Numbered from the stretch's first letter, positions 43,378-52,593 are shown. The stretch is 64,000 bases of DNA from an uncultured Treponema sp. (GCA_945877425.1 CAMCRZ010000004.1:62001-126000), one strand, 5' to 3'. Numbers and translations are program-made. The notes: generated by a model not told the origin, from the letters alone.

Positions 43378-44640
43378 ATGTATTGCAGTTTCGTTGACTC
43401 TCTTAAAAAAAATAGATTTTATTTTCATATAATATATAGAATTGCTGTTGCCATACTTTTTATTTTACTGTTTAATTCCTGCAAAAAAAATACGATTGTA
43501 TCTGCTGTAGAAACAAGTACGCTTTTTACCCTTGAGCACGGCAGTTTTGAAGACGAGCTTAACGTTTTTGACTTGGCTTCTGTAGGCGACATAAACACTT
43601 CACTTTGCATGACTGACGGTTTTGTTTACATTGCAAACGGTGAATCTAAAAAAATAATGGAAATGAACAGTTACGGCGAACTTCTTGCGCTTTATTACAA
43701 CGAAGGTACTAACCCTAAGCCTTCATTTGCTTCAGAGTCAAAATCTGCTGTTTCTACACGGCGCTCGATTTCTTATCCGTTTAATAAAATTTCTTCTATT
43801 GCAGTTGATTCGAACAAGGCACTTTACGTTGTAGACAAGCTTCCTCTCGAAAGGCAGGAAACTGATGATGAATACGGAAATGTGCTGCTTACACAAATTG
43901 TTCTGCGTTTTGACAGTGACGGCAACTACATTGATTATCTTGGTCAGGAAGGCAGAGGCGGTACACCTTTTCCTTACGTAAATGACATTTACATTACAGA
44001 CGACAACAACCTTATTGTTTTAAGTACTATTTCAACGGGAAAAGTCATTTACTGGTTTTCCGAAGAAGGCAAGCCGCTTTTCAGAATCAATTTTGAAAAT
44101 GATGTTATTCCAAATCCCTATACAGTTGAGGACAAAGATGCAATCTGTTCTGTAGAAAACATCATTCCTGATTTAAATAGAAAAATTCTTTACGTAAAGG
44201 CTGATTATTATTCTTCCTTCATTGATGATGCAATCAGGGTTCAGGCAGGAATGGATTACAGGGCAACTTTAGTTTATCCTTTTAATCTTGAAACCGGAGA
44301 GTTTGAGCAGCCTCTTGAAATTCCACCTTACAGCGAAGAAGTTTCGGAAGGGCTTTTCAGCGAAAGTTTTTCCATTCCTTATGATTTTATCGGAACTACA
44401 AGCAACGGTTGGCTCTTTTTTGCAGTCAGTACGGCTGAAGGGCTGAATGTTCAGATGGTTCAGTCAGACGGTCAGAAAATCCTTAAGCGCAACCTTAACA
44501 TAAACAGGAAGGACTGTCTTTTTTACGATATCAGTTTAAGCAATACAGGTAAAATTTCGGCACTTATTGTTCAGCAGGAAAAAACTCTCATAAACCAGTG
44601 GCGCACTGATTCACTTATTCAGGCAGTTATAAGCAATTAG
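43378..44640 (+). CDS. lipoprotein with probable beta-propeller
   Basis: 420 residues. The signal ends in LLFNSC with Cys35 lipidated. The mature part has repeated strand patterns with Asp-rich turns, such as ISSIAVDSNKALYVVDKLP, IVLRFDSDGNYIDYLGQEG and VNDIYITDDNNLIVLST, typical of NHL/SMP-30-like propellers. No catalytic motif is seen; binding or scaffold roles are likely. The start lacks a Shine-Dalgarno sequence and sits six bases past a -10. A 191-residue membrane protein follows seven bases after its stop. Confidence 0.72.
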   Translation: MYCSFVDSLKKNRFYFHIIYRIAVAILFILLFNSCKKNTIVSAVETSTLFTLEHGSFEDELNVFDLASVGDINTSLCMTDGFVYIANGESKKIMEMNSYGELLALYYNEGTNPKPSFASESKSAVSTRRSISYPFNKISSIAVDSNKALYVVDKLPLERQETDDEYGNVLLTQIVLRFDSDGNYIDYLGQEGRGGTPFPYVNDIYITDDNNLIVLSTISTGKVIYWFSEEGKPLFRINFENDVIPNPYTVEDKDAICSVENIIPDLNRKILYVKADYYSSFIDDAIRVQAGMDYRATLVYPFNLETGEFEQPLEIPPYSEEVSEGLFSESFSIPYDFIGTTSNGWLFFAVSTAEGLNVQMVQSDGQKILKRNLNINRKDCLFYDISLSNTGKISALIVQQEKTLINQWRTDSLIQAVISN

Positions 44641-44646
44641 AATATT

Positions 44647-45222
44647 ATGGATAAAATTGACGGTTACGAAGAAGGAAGTGAACCTTTAGTTTTTCATTAT
44701 GAAAAGGGTTCTTTCAGGAAAAGAGAAACTGAAACTGTAAGGGATATGGCTACCGGGAAAAAAAATCTTAAGCCTGGAATCTTTAAAATTTTAGTTTCTA
44801 CAAGAGCCAACAGAATGATGCTTCTTTCCATGCTTATGTGCGTAGCCGTAACGGTTATTGTTTTAGTCCTGCGCTTCAGGGAAAATACCGGTTCTGTGTG
44901 CGGCTTTAATTTAAAGGAAAGTGCTTTTTCTTTTGAAGAAAACATTTACGTCAGCGTTGAGTTTACGCCTTCTTCTTCAGCAAAAACTGAAACAGGAGAA
45001 TTTGTCCTTGTTTTTACGGCATACGATTGTGAAAGTTTTCCTTCCGAAGAAAAAAGCATTACTTTTGCCTACGATTTTGGCGGTGAAAAAAAACAGTTTG
45101 CCAGAGCCAGCTTTACGGACTTTAACGTTAAGACAGTAAAATGTTCCGTTAAGCCTTTTGGCAGCAGCGAAAGTGAAGGAAGCAGGGAAATACTTTTGTC
45201 CGCTGATGTTGCTGTAAGGTAA
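44647..45222 (+). CDS. single-pass membrane protein, unknown
   Basis: 191 residues. A charged cytoplasmic N-terminus (~1-55) is followed by one membrane helix (~58-77, MMLLSMLMCVAVTVIVLVLR) and a ~110-residue outer domain that looks beta-rich (SVEFTPSSSAKTETGEFVLV). It starts six bases after the upstream lipoprotein's stop and without its own clear ribosome site, so it is probably coupled. I recognise no family. The two may form an envelope pair. Confidence 0.62.
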   Translation: MDKIDGYEEGSEPLVFHYEKGSFRKRETETVRDMATGKKNLKPGIFKILVSTRANRMMLLSMLMCVAVTVIVLVLRFRENTGSVCGFNLKESAFSFEENIYVSVEFTPSSSAKTETGEFVLVFTAYDCESFPSEEKSITFAYDFGGEKKQFARASFTDFNVKTVKCSVKPFGSSESEGSREILLSADVAVR

Positions 45223-45243
45223 AATGAATTTGTGTTTTAAAAC

Positions 45244-45272
45244 TTGTGTATAAGCTGAAAGTTTTGTAATAT
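45244..45272 (+). promoter_or_regulatory. weak promoter candidate
   Basis: TTGTGT (45244-45249), 17 bases, TAATAT (45267-45272), ahead of the four-helix membrane protein at 45315. Confidence 0.4.
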
Positions 45273-45314
45273 AAAGTAATCTTTTGAAAAGTGAAATTTT
45301 AAGGAAGGTGAGTT

Positions 45315-45809
45315 ATGGTTCAGTTTTATTTTTTATCAATAATTTTTAATGTACTTGCAGGTTTGATTTTTTTGTACGGAAAAAAATTAACTCAGGAGTC
45401 CGGGGCTTCTGCAGAAATTTCTCTTGAAAATTCTGAAACTTCTGAAAGCGAAAATGCTTTGGAAAACAGCAGTGAAGTAAAGAATAATTTTTTAGGTCAG
45501 CTTACGGGGCTTGACAATATAACTTTCCGTCTTGTCTGCGGAATTCTCTGTCTTTTTGTTGGAGTGCTGAAATTCATTTCTGTGTACAGCGGTGATGTTG
45601 CTGTTGTAGGTGATTTGTTTCCTGCACTTACTTTATTAGTTGCCGGCTTTTCTCTTTTAATTGAATACTACATTGTAACGCTTGACGGCGAAGATTCCAT
45701 TCCTCTAGGGGTAAAGGATTTTTTCATTGAATACAGAAAGCTTTTCGGTACTTTGTGTCTTGCTTCTGGAGTGCTTCATTTTATTCTGCCGCAAGTTATG
45801 TTCCTCTAG
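45315..45809 (+). CDS. small membrane protein, four helices
   Basis: 164 residues, with AAGGAAGGTGAG ahead of the ATG. Hydrophobic helices lie at ~3-21, ~68-90, ~98-117 and ~145-163. The loop between the first two (~28-58) is Glu/Ser/Asn-rich (LENSETSESENALENSSE). No motif is recognised. The NUDIX gene starts 12 bases after its stop. Confidence 0.62.
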   Translation: MVQFYFLSIIFNVLAGLIFLYGKKLTQESGASAEISLENSETSESENALENSSEVKNNFLGQLTGLDNITFRLVCGILCLFVGVLKFISVYSGDVAVVGDLFPALTLLVAGFSLLIEYYIVTLDGEDSIPLGVKDFFIEYRKLFGTLCLASGVLHFILPQVMFL

Positions 45810-45821
45810 GAGAAAAATCTG

Positions 45822-46241
45822 ATGGATAATATTTCTGTTGCCTGCATTGTAGTTTTAAATAATAAAATTCTTATTGCTCATAGAAATCCTGTAGGGCAGA
45901 TGGGCGGACGCTGGGAATTTCCCGGTGGAAAAGTTGAATGTAACGAAGACCCTGAACTAACTGTAAAACGTGAATTCAGCGAAGAGTTCGGCGTAAATGC
46001 AAAGCCCCTTTGCCTTATTACAGAAAATTCTTTTTTGCATAACGGAAAAAATGTTCTTTTAAAAGCCTATCTTGTAGAAGTGGATTCTGACGGAATAAAA
46101 AATCCTTACGTTCTTACAGAACATTCTGAATACAAGTGGGTGAGCATAGACGAAATTCCTGTTGAAAATTTTGTTGACAGCGATTTGAAAATTTATCCTG
46201 AAGTAAAAAACTTTGTAAAAAATCAGTTGAAAGCGGAGTAA
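45822..46241 (+). CDS. NUDIX hydrolase, MutT-like
   Basis: 139 residues. The NUDIX box is complete: GGKVECNEDPELTVKREF followed by SEEFGV fits Gx5Ex7REUxEExGU, and GGRWEFPGGK precedes it. The opening ISVACIVVLNNKILIAHR is like MutT, which hydrolyses 8-oxo-dGTP; other nucleoside-diphosphate derivatives are possible substrates. TAGGAG lies before the ATG. Length is normal. Confidence 0.9.
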   Translation: MDNISVACIVVLNNKILIAHRNPVGQMGGRWEFPGGKVECNEDPELTVKREFSEEFGVNAKPLCLITENSFLHNGKNVLLKAYLVEVDSDGIKNPYVLTEHSEYKWVSIDEIPVENFVDSDLKIYPEVKNFVKNQLKAE

Positions 46242-46245
46242 TAAG

Positions 46246-46644
46246 TTGAATCTTCTTTTTAAAAGTCTTGCCTTTATTTTTTCAGCCTGGATACTGCTGC
46301 TGAACGTTTCCTGCAAAAAGTCAAACTACAATGAAATCAAAATTGAAGATAACGTTATTACAAGTGCTGATGAAAAGTGGGCTGTAATAGTTGAACCTTA
46401 CGCTGCTTTTAGAAGTGAATGTAATTTTGACAGCACAGTTGAAAATCACGGACGAAAAGGTGAAGTTCTGCCTGTTAAAGGCAATGCCCTTGTAAAAGAA
46501 GAGCATAACGAAAAATTAGGAATTTCTTCCTATAAGAAATGGTATTATTTTGAAAAAGGCTGGCTTCCTGAAGAAACAGTCCGCATTTACGACAACAAAT
46601 TCCGCTGCGAAAGTGCATCTGCCAGACTCCTTGAAAATAATTAA
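46246..46644 (+). CDS. small lipoprotein with SH3-like domain
   Basis: 132 residues from a TTG start; GGAG at the end of the NUDIX gene lies seven bases upstream. The signal ends in LNVSC with Cys23 lipidated. The mature part contains KWYYFEKGWLPEETVRIY, the closing strands of a bacterial SH3-like fold (W-Y ... GWL), often used for peptidoglycan or protein binding. The domain call is moderate. The gene is tight against the NUDIX gene and is followed by a 133-base gap in which I found no clear promoter for the next gene. Confidence 0.65.
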   Translation: MNLLFKSLAFIFSAWILLLNVSCKKSNYNEIKIEDNVITSADEKWAVIVEPYAAFRSECNFDSTVENHGRKGEVLPVKGNALVKEEHNEKLGISSYKKWYYFEKGWLPEETVRIYDNKFRCESASARLLENN

Positions 46645-46777
46645 AAATTGCTATAACAGTTGAGAGAATTTTAGTAAAGTGATACTTTAATTTTGTTCTG
46701 CTGATTTTATGCGAACAGATGTTTTATTTTAAATTCAAATCATATTTAAAAATTGATTTACTGAGGTTATGTAAAAA

Positions 46778-47896
46778 ATGACTATCGTTCTTGTAATTGA
46801 TCAATACGACGCTTTAAACAACGGTACTACAGCCAGCGCCAGACGATTTGTAGAAAACTTAAGAAAACTTGGACACACTGTACGAATTTTAACTTCCGGA
46901 GAACCTGGTCCTGATAAATTCATACTTCCTATGTGGAACATTCCTCTTGTTTCATGGATTAGTGCCAAGCAGGGAATTTATTTTTCCAAGCCGGATGAAG
47001 CTGTTATAAGAAAAGCTTTTGAAGGTGCAGACATTGTTCATTTTTACCTTCCGTTTCCTATGGGAAGAACTGCACAGAAAATTGCCCGTGAAATGAACAT
47101 TCCATGTCTTGCGGCTTTTCATGTTCAGGCAGAAAACATTACTTACAACATTGGTTTGGGAAAAGTGGGCATTGCAGCAAAATTCTTCTATAAATTTTTA
47201 AAGAGCTTCTTTTACAAACGCTTTGATCACATTCACTGTCCGTCACAGTTTATTGCAAACGAATTAAAGGCTAACGGATACAAGGCAAAGCTTCACGTAA
47301 TAAGCAACGGTGTAGACGAAGTGTTTGTTCCTAAAGATCCTGTTTCCCACGAAGGTTATAATCTTTTGATGATTGGCCGATTAAGTCCGGAAAAAAGGCA
47401 GGATCTTATAATAAAGGCAGTGGCTCTTTCCAAATACAAGGATAAGATTCACGTTAACTTTGCAGGTCAGGGGCCTTGTTTAAAGAAGTACGTTAAACTT
47501 GCAGAAAAGTACGGCGTAAGTGCTGACTTTAATTTTTACAATACGGAAAATATCATAGAGCTTATGAGAAAAACTGATTTATACATTCATGCTTCTGATG
47601 TTGAAATTGAAGCCATTGCCTGTATGGAAGCTTTCAGCAGCGGACTTGTTCCTGTTATAGCAGATGCAAAAAAAAGTGCTACAGTTCAGTTTGCATTGGA
47701 CGAAAAATCTTTGTTTAAGGCAGGAAGTGCAAAAAGCCTGGCTCAGCGCATTGACTGGTGGCTCGAACATCCGGAAGAAAAAGCTGAACTTGCAAAAAAA
47801 TATATTAAAGAAGGTGAAGAATATCGTGTAAGCAAATCCGTTAAAAAAATGGAAGAAGTTTACAAAGAATTATTGGAGAGAAAAAATGTTCAGTAA
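46778..47896 (+). CDS. GT4-type glycosyltransferase
   Basis: 372 residues. The N-terminal Rossmann domain starts IVLVIDQYDALNNGTTASAR and contains VHFYLPFPMGRTAQ; the C-terminal domain has LLMIGRLSPEKRQDLIIKA and the donor-binding EIEAIACMEAFSSGLVPVI with the two conserved Glu. The nearest functional type is diacylglycerol glucosyltransferase, which makes membrane glycolipid, but other acceptors are possible. It is peripheral to the inner membrane (Lys-rich surface FFYKFLKSFFYKRF). Its last 11 bases overlap the next gene. Confidence 0.88.
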   Translation: MTIVLVIDQYDALNNGTTASARRFVENLRKLGHTVRILTSGEPGPDKFILPMWNIPLVSWISAKQGIYFSKPDEAVIRKAFEGADIVHFYLPFPMGRTAQKIAREMNIPCLAAFHVQAENITYNIGLGKVGIAAKFFYKFLKSFFYKRFDHIHCPSQFIANELKANGYKAKLHVISNGVDEVFVPKDPVSHEGYNLLMIGRLSPEKRQDLIIKAVALSKYKDKIHVNFAGQGPCLKKYVKLAEKYGVSADFNFYNTENIIELMRKTDLYIHASDVEIEAIACMEAFSSGLVPVIADAKKSATVQFALDEKSLFKAGSAKSLAQRIDWWLEHPEEKAELAKKYIKEGEEYRVSKSVKKMEEVYKELLERKNVQ

Positions 47897-48953
47897 GAAA
47901 AGTTTATCAGCAGTTTTAGTTTTGATGATTGCAGTTGCAGGAGTTTTTGCTCAGGAAGAAATTCTTTCTGTTAAGTTTAAACATCAGCAGGAAAGTGCAC
48001 TTATCAACAATGAAGAAAAAACTATTTTTGTAAAAGTGCCTTATTCTGCAGGCGGAAAGCTTTATCCTTTAAGCAAGGCTGTTCTGGAAAATATTGAGTT
48101 TAGCGGAAACTTTACCCACAATCTTCCTGAAACAGTTGATTTACGAAAGGATTTTTCTTTTACAGTTTCAGATTCAAAAGGAAAAAAGACTGAATGGAAA
48201 ATCAAGGGCGGATATCAGCTTCCAGACAGTGATTTTGGAACGTGGCATACAGAAAAAATTACAGGCTTTCTGACTATCGGTTCTACAAAGTGTGATGATA
48301 TGCCTGGTCCTGCCTTTAACGTATGGGACAACGGAAATCCTGCTTTCAGTGCAAGCGGAAGTAAAAACTGGCCTACTAAAAAAATTGTTTTGAAAGACGG
48401 TTCTGTTGCAGCTGAACTTACTACAAGAAAAGTTGTAGGAACTATTGCCAGCGGAAATCTTTTTACAGGTTATGCTGTTCGTGACATGAGCTTAAAGCAG
48501 CTTCTGGGATTTACAGACAAAGACGGAAAGGCTCTTATAACCTGGGGAGTTCCTTTTGAAGGCAGACCGAAAGGCTTTAAAGTCAAATTCTTCTACGACG
48601 GCAAAGGCGATGAATGTTCTTTAGTTGCAACTCTTGAAAACAGAAACGGAAGCAAACGGCGCTTCGTTGCAAATGCATGTTACATTGGAAAAACAGACAG
48701 CAGAAACAGCTGCAGCTGCCCTACACAGATTTCTGCGGCAGATTCAAACGGGCTTAAAACTTTAACAGTTGATTTTCTCTACGGCACTTATCCAGTCGGC
48801 GCAAATCCTATTCCTGAAGGAGTTGTACAGGGCAGCGGTGATGAAGACGTAAATATGGTAAACGTTGTTTTTGCAAGCAGTGCTCACGGTGATTATTTTG
48901 AAGGAAAAAAGAACGCAAGGCTTATTGTAAAAGATTTTGAATTTATTTATTGA
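47886..48953 (+). CDS. secreted PCMD-domain protein
   Basis: 355 residues, with GGAGAG ahead of the ATG. A signal peptide ends near residue 22 (AVAGVFA). The first ~110 mature residues are an Ig-like region. The rest matches the putative carbohydrate metabolism (PCMD) domain: FNVWDNGNPAF, an ELTTRKV strand and ASGNLFTGYA. PCMD proteins are cell-surface proteins with glycoside-hydrolase-like beta folds, and no enzyme activity is assured. It is translationally coupled to the glycosyltransferase. A strong terminator follows. Confidence 0.75.
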   Translation: MFSKKSLSAVLVLMIAVAGVFAQEEILSVKFKHQQESALINNEEKTIFVKVPYSAGGKLYPLSKAVLENIEFSGNFTHNLPETVDLRKDFSFTVSDSKGKKTEWKIKGGYQLPDSDFGTWHTEKITGFLTIGSTKCDDMPGPAFNVWDNGNPAFSASGSKNWPTKKIVLKDGSVAAELTTRKVVGTIASGNLFTGYAVRDMSLKQLLGFTDKDGKALITWGVPFEGRPKGFKVKFFYDGKGDECSLVATLENRNGSKRRFVANACYIGKTDSRNSCSCPTQISAADSNGLKTLTVDFLYGTYPVGANPIPEGVVQGSGDEDVNMVNVVFASSAHGDYFEGKKNARLIVKDFEFIY

Positions 48954-48994
48954 TTTGAAATTCTAAGTTTTAAATTCTGACTTTTTAAATTTCA

Positions 48995-49052
48995 TAAAAA
49001 AAATCCTGCCGGCTAAGAAAGAGTTTTTCTAAACCAGCAGGACTTTTTTTTG
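48995..49052. terminator. bidirectional terminator between the PCMD gene and hisS
   Basis: TCCTGC and GCAGGA close a long imperfect stem (inner GG-CTAAGAAA with TTTTCTAAACC), flanked by AAAAAAAA and TTTTTTTT. It serves both converging genes. Confidence 0.85.
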
Positions 49053-49070
49053 CAGCTTTATAAAACAAAA

Positions 49071-50372
49071 CTACTGCATTATTATTTTTACTGCATCTTC
49101 AACTGTAATGTCTGCAAACTGTTCACGGGTTTTTAGATTTTTAAGAGTAAGCACTTCTTTTTCTGCCTGTTCTTTTGAAATCAAAATGCCCCAGTTCATG
49201 CCTTTCTTTTCCGTAACATTGTACTGTTTGTTCATCTTAACGCAGTCAGGGAAAACTTCAACGGCAATGCCTTTTTCCCTAAGTTCGCCTGCAACTTTCT
49301 GATAGTAAATTGCATTGCTTTCGTCAGTGTTGAAAATTTCTGCATCAAGATATGAGCCTTTAACGTTTGCAAGCCCCAGCTGATTAAGACCGGCAATAAG
49401 TCTGTCAAGACCAATGGAAGCGCCTACGCCCGGAACTTTGTCTTTCATGTAAAGTCCTGCAAGATTGTCGTAACGTCCTCCAGAGCATACAGAACCGATT
49501 GACGGAAGCTTGTTAAGGAATGTTTCGTAAACAACTCCAGTGTAGTAGTCAAGTCCTCTTGTAATGCTTGGATCAAGAACATAAGTTTCCTGGATTTTTG
49601 CAGCTTTCATCATCTGGTAAATATCTTTCATGCGCTTAGTGTCACTGTCTTCACCGCCGGCAAGTTCTTCTATATGAGAAAGAGTTTCTTCCCAAGTTGA
49701 TTTTGGCTGAATGTAGTCGATTATTTTTTCTGCAGTTTCAGCACTTCCCGTAACTTCAGTTAATTCTTCTGTAACTTCCTGAGCACCGACTTTTGCAATT
49801 TTATCTACAATGCGGAGAATGTCTTCTGACTTTTCTGCTGCTCCCACCTTTGCAAGAAAACGGTTGAATATTCCACGGTGATTTACGTGAATTGTAATTT
49901 CTTCTACGCCGATTTCCTTTAAAGCTGCTTTCATAAGTGCAAGCGTTTCAAAATCAGCAGTTGCACTGTCCGAACCGACTGTGTCAAAATCACACTGAAC
50001 GAATTCCCTGTAGCGTCCTGCCTGAGGCTTTTCTCCGCGCCATACTTTTGCAATATGATATCTTTTAAACGGAAAGTAAAGTTCTTCTTTGTGTTCAGCT
50101 GTAAAACGGGCAAATGGAACTGTCAGGTCAAAACGCATTGCAACATCACGGCCGCCGTTATCTTCAAAACGGAAAACCTGCTTTTCTGTTTCGCCGTTAC
50201 TTTTTCTCAAAAGAATTTCCGTGTATTCAAGAACAGGCGTATCAATAGGAACAAATCCGTATGCTCTGTAAGTGCGTGTTAATTTTTCCTGCAAATCTGC
50301 ACGTAAAATTTCATCCTGGGGAAGAAAATCCCTGAAACCTTTTAAAACTTTTGGTTGAATTAAATCTGACAT
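49071..50372 (-). CDS. hisS: histidyl-tRNA synthetase
   Basis: 433 residues. It charges tRNA-His. The class II core is intact: GFVPIDTPVLEYTE (motif 1 region), AGRYREFVQCDFDTVGSDSA (motif 2), DPSITRGLDYYTGVVYE and the histidine-specific ASIGLDRLIAG (motif 3), then an anticodon-binding domain (~335-433). There is no Shine-Dalgarno sequence; the promoter -10 ends eight bases ahead of the ATG, so a leaderless mRNA is likely. Divergent from coaX. Confidence 0.97.
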   Translation of the reverse strand: MSDLIQPKVLKGFRDFLPQDEILRADLQEKLTRTYRAYGFVPIDTPVLEYTEILLRKSNGETEKQVFRFEDNGGRDVAMRFDLTVPFARFTAEHKEELYFPFKRYHIAKVWRGEKPQAGRYREFVQCDFDTVGSDSATADFETLALMKAALKEIGVEEITIHVNHRGIFNRFLAKVGAAEKSEDILRIVDKIAKVGAQEVTEELTEVTGSAETAEKIIDYIQPKSTWEETLSHIEELAGGEDSDTKRMKDIYQMMKAAKIQETYVLDPSITRGLDYYTGVVYETFLNKLPSIGSVCSGGRYDNLAGLYMKDKVPGVGASIGLDRLIAGLNQLGLANVKGSYLDAEIFNTDESNAIYYQKVAGELREKGIAVEVFPDCVKMNKQYNVTEKKGMNWGILISKEQAEKEVLTLKNLKTREQFADITVEDAVKIIMQ

Positions 50373-50380
50373 AATGGCTT

Positions 50381-50409
50381 ATTTTATTGATTATTAACTG
50401 ATTGTTCAA
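50381..50409 (-). promoter_or_regulatory. hisS promoter, start near the ATG
   Basis: TTGAAC (50409-50404), 17 bases, TAAAAT (50386-50381) on the minus strand, eight bases before the ATG at 50372. Confidence 0.65.
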
Positions 50410-50422
50410 TAAATAAATTCCG

Positions 50423-50451
50423 TTGAAAATATTTATTCAATTTCATAAAAT
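50423..50451 (+). promoter_or_regulatory. coaX promoter
   Basis: TTGAAA (50423-50428), 17 bases, TAAAAT (50446-50451). Unlike the divergent hisS, the leader is about 50 bases and carries GGAG before the ATG at 50511. Confidence 0.65.
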
Positions 50452-50510
50452 TGTGCTGCATGTGATTTTAGATTACGGAAAAATTGCTGTGTAAAAATCT
50501 GGAGAACAAA

Positions 50511-51317
50511 ATGCTTTTTGCAGTTGATATTGGAAATACAAATGTTGTGGCTGTTATTTTTAACGAAGACAAAATTCTCTGCCAGTGGCGCATTGCAACT
50601 GACACAAGACGTACAGGAGATGAATATTCTTCCATTATTCTGAGCCTTGCACGAGATGCACAAATTGATTTAAGCTGCGTAAAAAGGGCAATCATTTCCA
50701 GCGTAGTTCCTGCTCTTATAGGACCTTTCGTTGTAGTGTGCCAGCATATATGCAAGGTTCAGCCTTACGTAATATCTTCTTCTCTGGCAATGTCAGATAA
50801 GCTTTGCGTTCACTTGAAAAAAAAATCAACCAGGGAACTGGGCTCTGATCTTTTGTGCAATGCTGTTGCAGCATGGAAACTTAGCGGCGGAAAACCGAAT
50901 ATTGTAGTTGATTTCGGAACGGCTTTAACTTTAACTGCAACTTCCAGCGACGGCACTATTCTTGGAGGAACAATTTCTCCCGGCTTGGGAACTGCCATAA
51001 AAGCACTTGCAACGAATGCGGCTCAGCTTCCGTTTGTTCCCCTTGAAGCTCCTGAAAAAGTAATTGGTGAAACAACTCGTGAAGCAATTCAGTCTGGCGT
51101 AGTTTTCGGCTACAAAGGTTTAGTTGAATATTTAGTTCTGCAGGTAAAGAAAGAAGTTGCTTCTGTTTCAAATACAAGCACAGATGAAGTTAAAGTCATT
51201 GCAACCGGTGGATTAAATTCAGTTTTAAAACCAATAGTCGACTGCTTCAGTGTTGTAGACAAAGACCTTACTGTTAAGGGTTTGAAATTTATAAGCGATA
51301 TGGTTTCAGGCGTTTAA
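50511..51317 (+). CDS. coaX: type III pantothenate kinase
   Basis: 268 residues from the ATG at 50511 (GGAG six bases upstream; the TTG at 50484 has no ribosome site). It phosphorylates pantothenate in the first step of coenzyme A synthesis. The acetate/sugar kinase-fold motifs are DIGNTNVVAVIF (phosphate 1), WRIATDTRRTGDEY, GSDLLCNAVAAW, VVDFGTALTLTATSSDGT with GGTISPG, and VIATGGL near the end. Length and motifs are normal. It converges with the NeuB-like gene, leaving only three bases between stops. Confidence 0.96.
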   Translation: MLFAVDIGNTNVVAVIFNEDKILCQWRIATDTRRTGDEYSSIILSLARDAQIDLSCVKRAIISSVVPALIGPFVVVCQHICKVQPYVISSSLAMSDKLCVHLKKKSTRELGSDLLCNAVAAWKLSGGKPNIVVDFGTALTLTATSSDGTILGGTISPGLGTAIKALATNAAQLPFVPLEAPEKVIGETTREAIQSGVVFGYKGLVEYLVLQVKKEVASVSNTSTDEVKVIATGGLNSVLKPIVDCFSVVDKDLTVKGLKFISDMVSGV

Positions 51318-51320
51318 GGT

Positions 51321-52556
51321 TTAAATTTTTTCCCTGCTTAAAAAATGTTCAAAAGTAACGCCTTCTCCAGAAACTGCATCTTTTGTCAAAACGCATCCTG
51401 TTACAGTTTCCAGAAAGTCACTTTCAATTCCCGGTGATAAAATTTTTTCTGTACGCAAAATGCCTATGTCTTCTTTTTTTACAACGTCGCCTTTTTTCAT
51501 TGAATGTATGAAATGAAGTGAACGGTTTGTCCTTCCGTAGTTTGCATTTTCACTCGGGCTTAGTTTTTTAATTCCACTTCCAATGCATTTGTTGATTTTT
51601 TCAAGAGAGTAAGACTGAGCAAGCTGATTTTTTGTGTAAGACAAAACTTCGTCGAAAATTTTTTCCTTGTCTAATTTTGCGGTGTCATAATTTACAAGGG
51701 CGAGCTTTTCTTTTTTAATATGATCTATTACCGCCTGAGTCTGATGAACTGTGTGAACCATCATTGCAAATTTTTGGGGCGTCAATGCAACTGCATCGTC
51801 AAGTCCGTCAGTTTCGTTACTTAAAGTAATGTGCTTTTCTATAAATGTTCCGCCCATTGCAGCAGATAAAACAGGAACTAAAACAGGATCAAGGGAATGA
51901 TCGCTTATGCCTGAAGGTAAGCCTGTAATTTCAGATAAAGTTTTTACAAGCTTTACATTGTATTCTTCTTCCGGAGTGGGATAAAAAGTAGAGCAGTGGA
52001 GGAGCGTTAAGGGCGGAATGTCTGAGTTTAAGTTTTTATCCTTTTCTTTTACATTCTGATTTTCTGAATCCTGTGAATTCCCTGCCGTTAAGATTTCTAT
52101 CGCCCTTTCAATATCCTTTAATTTAGAAACGCCGCTGCTTATAACGAGAGGAATTTTTCCGTAATACTTTGCACATTCTTTTAAAAGAGGAATGTGGTTT
52201 AATTCAGGAGAAGCTATTTTAATTGCATCAGGTTTAAGGGCTGCAAGTTCATTTAAACTTTTTATTCCAAAAGGCGAACACATAAATTTTAAATTCAAAC
52301 TGCGGGCATATTCCATACATTCTTTGAAAAACAAAGGCGGCACTTCAAGACTTTTAAATCGGCTGTAAAGCGGAATTGTTCCTCCGGGAAGCTTTACGTT
52401 TCCTGTATCAGGGTGGAGAATTTCATCAGCATAAACCCATTGAAACTTTACGTAATCAGCACCACATTCTTTGCAGCATGAAATCAATTCTTTTGCCTTG
52501 TCTAAATCTCCGTTATGAGCTGTTCCTATTTCAGCAGCAATTTTTACGTTATACAT
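51321..52556 (-). CDS. NeuB/SpsE-family sialic acid synthase-like protein
   Basis: 411 residues, with TGGAGG ahead of the ATG. It condenses a hexose derivative with phosphoenolpyruvate to make a nonulosonic acid. The TIM-barrel motifs are IAAEIGTAHNGDLDKAKELI, VKFQW, MCSPFGIKSL, PLVISSGVSKLKDIERAI and SDHSLDP with IEKHITL. A C-terminal antifreeze-like SAF domain follows (~345-411, NRSLHFIHSMKKGDVVKKED). An Asn/Lys-rich insert lies at ~158-180. Whether it makes sialic, pseudaminic or legionaminic acid is undetermined. Flagellin glycans containing a nonulosonic acid are known in T. denticola, so flagellin may be the destination (inference). Confidence 0.85.
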   Translation of the reverse strand: MYNVKIAAEIGTAHNGDLDKAKELISCCKECGADYVKFQWVYADEILHPDTGNVKLPGGTIPLYSRFKSLEVPPLFFKECMEYARSLNLKFMCSPFGIKSLNELAALKPDAIKIASPELNHIPLLKECAKYYGKIPLVISSGVSKLKDIERAIEILTAGNSQDSENQNVKEKDKNLNSDIPPLTLLHCSTFYPTPEEEYNVKLVKTLSEITGLPSGISDHSLDPVLVPVLSAAMGGTFIEKHITLSNETDGLDDAVALTPQKFAMMVHTVHQTQAVIDHIKKEKLALVNYDTAKLDKEKIFDEVLSYTKNQLAQSYSLEKINKCIGSGIKKLSPSENANYGRTNRSLHFIHSMKKGDVVKKEDIGILRTEKILSPGIESDFLETVTGCVLTKDAVSGEGVTFEHFLSREKI

Positions 52557-52593
52557 TTTTCCTCCATCATAAATTCATAAAATAAAACTTAAA

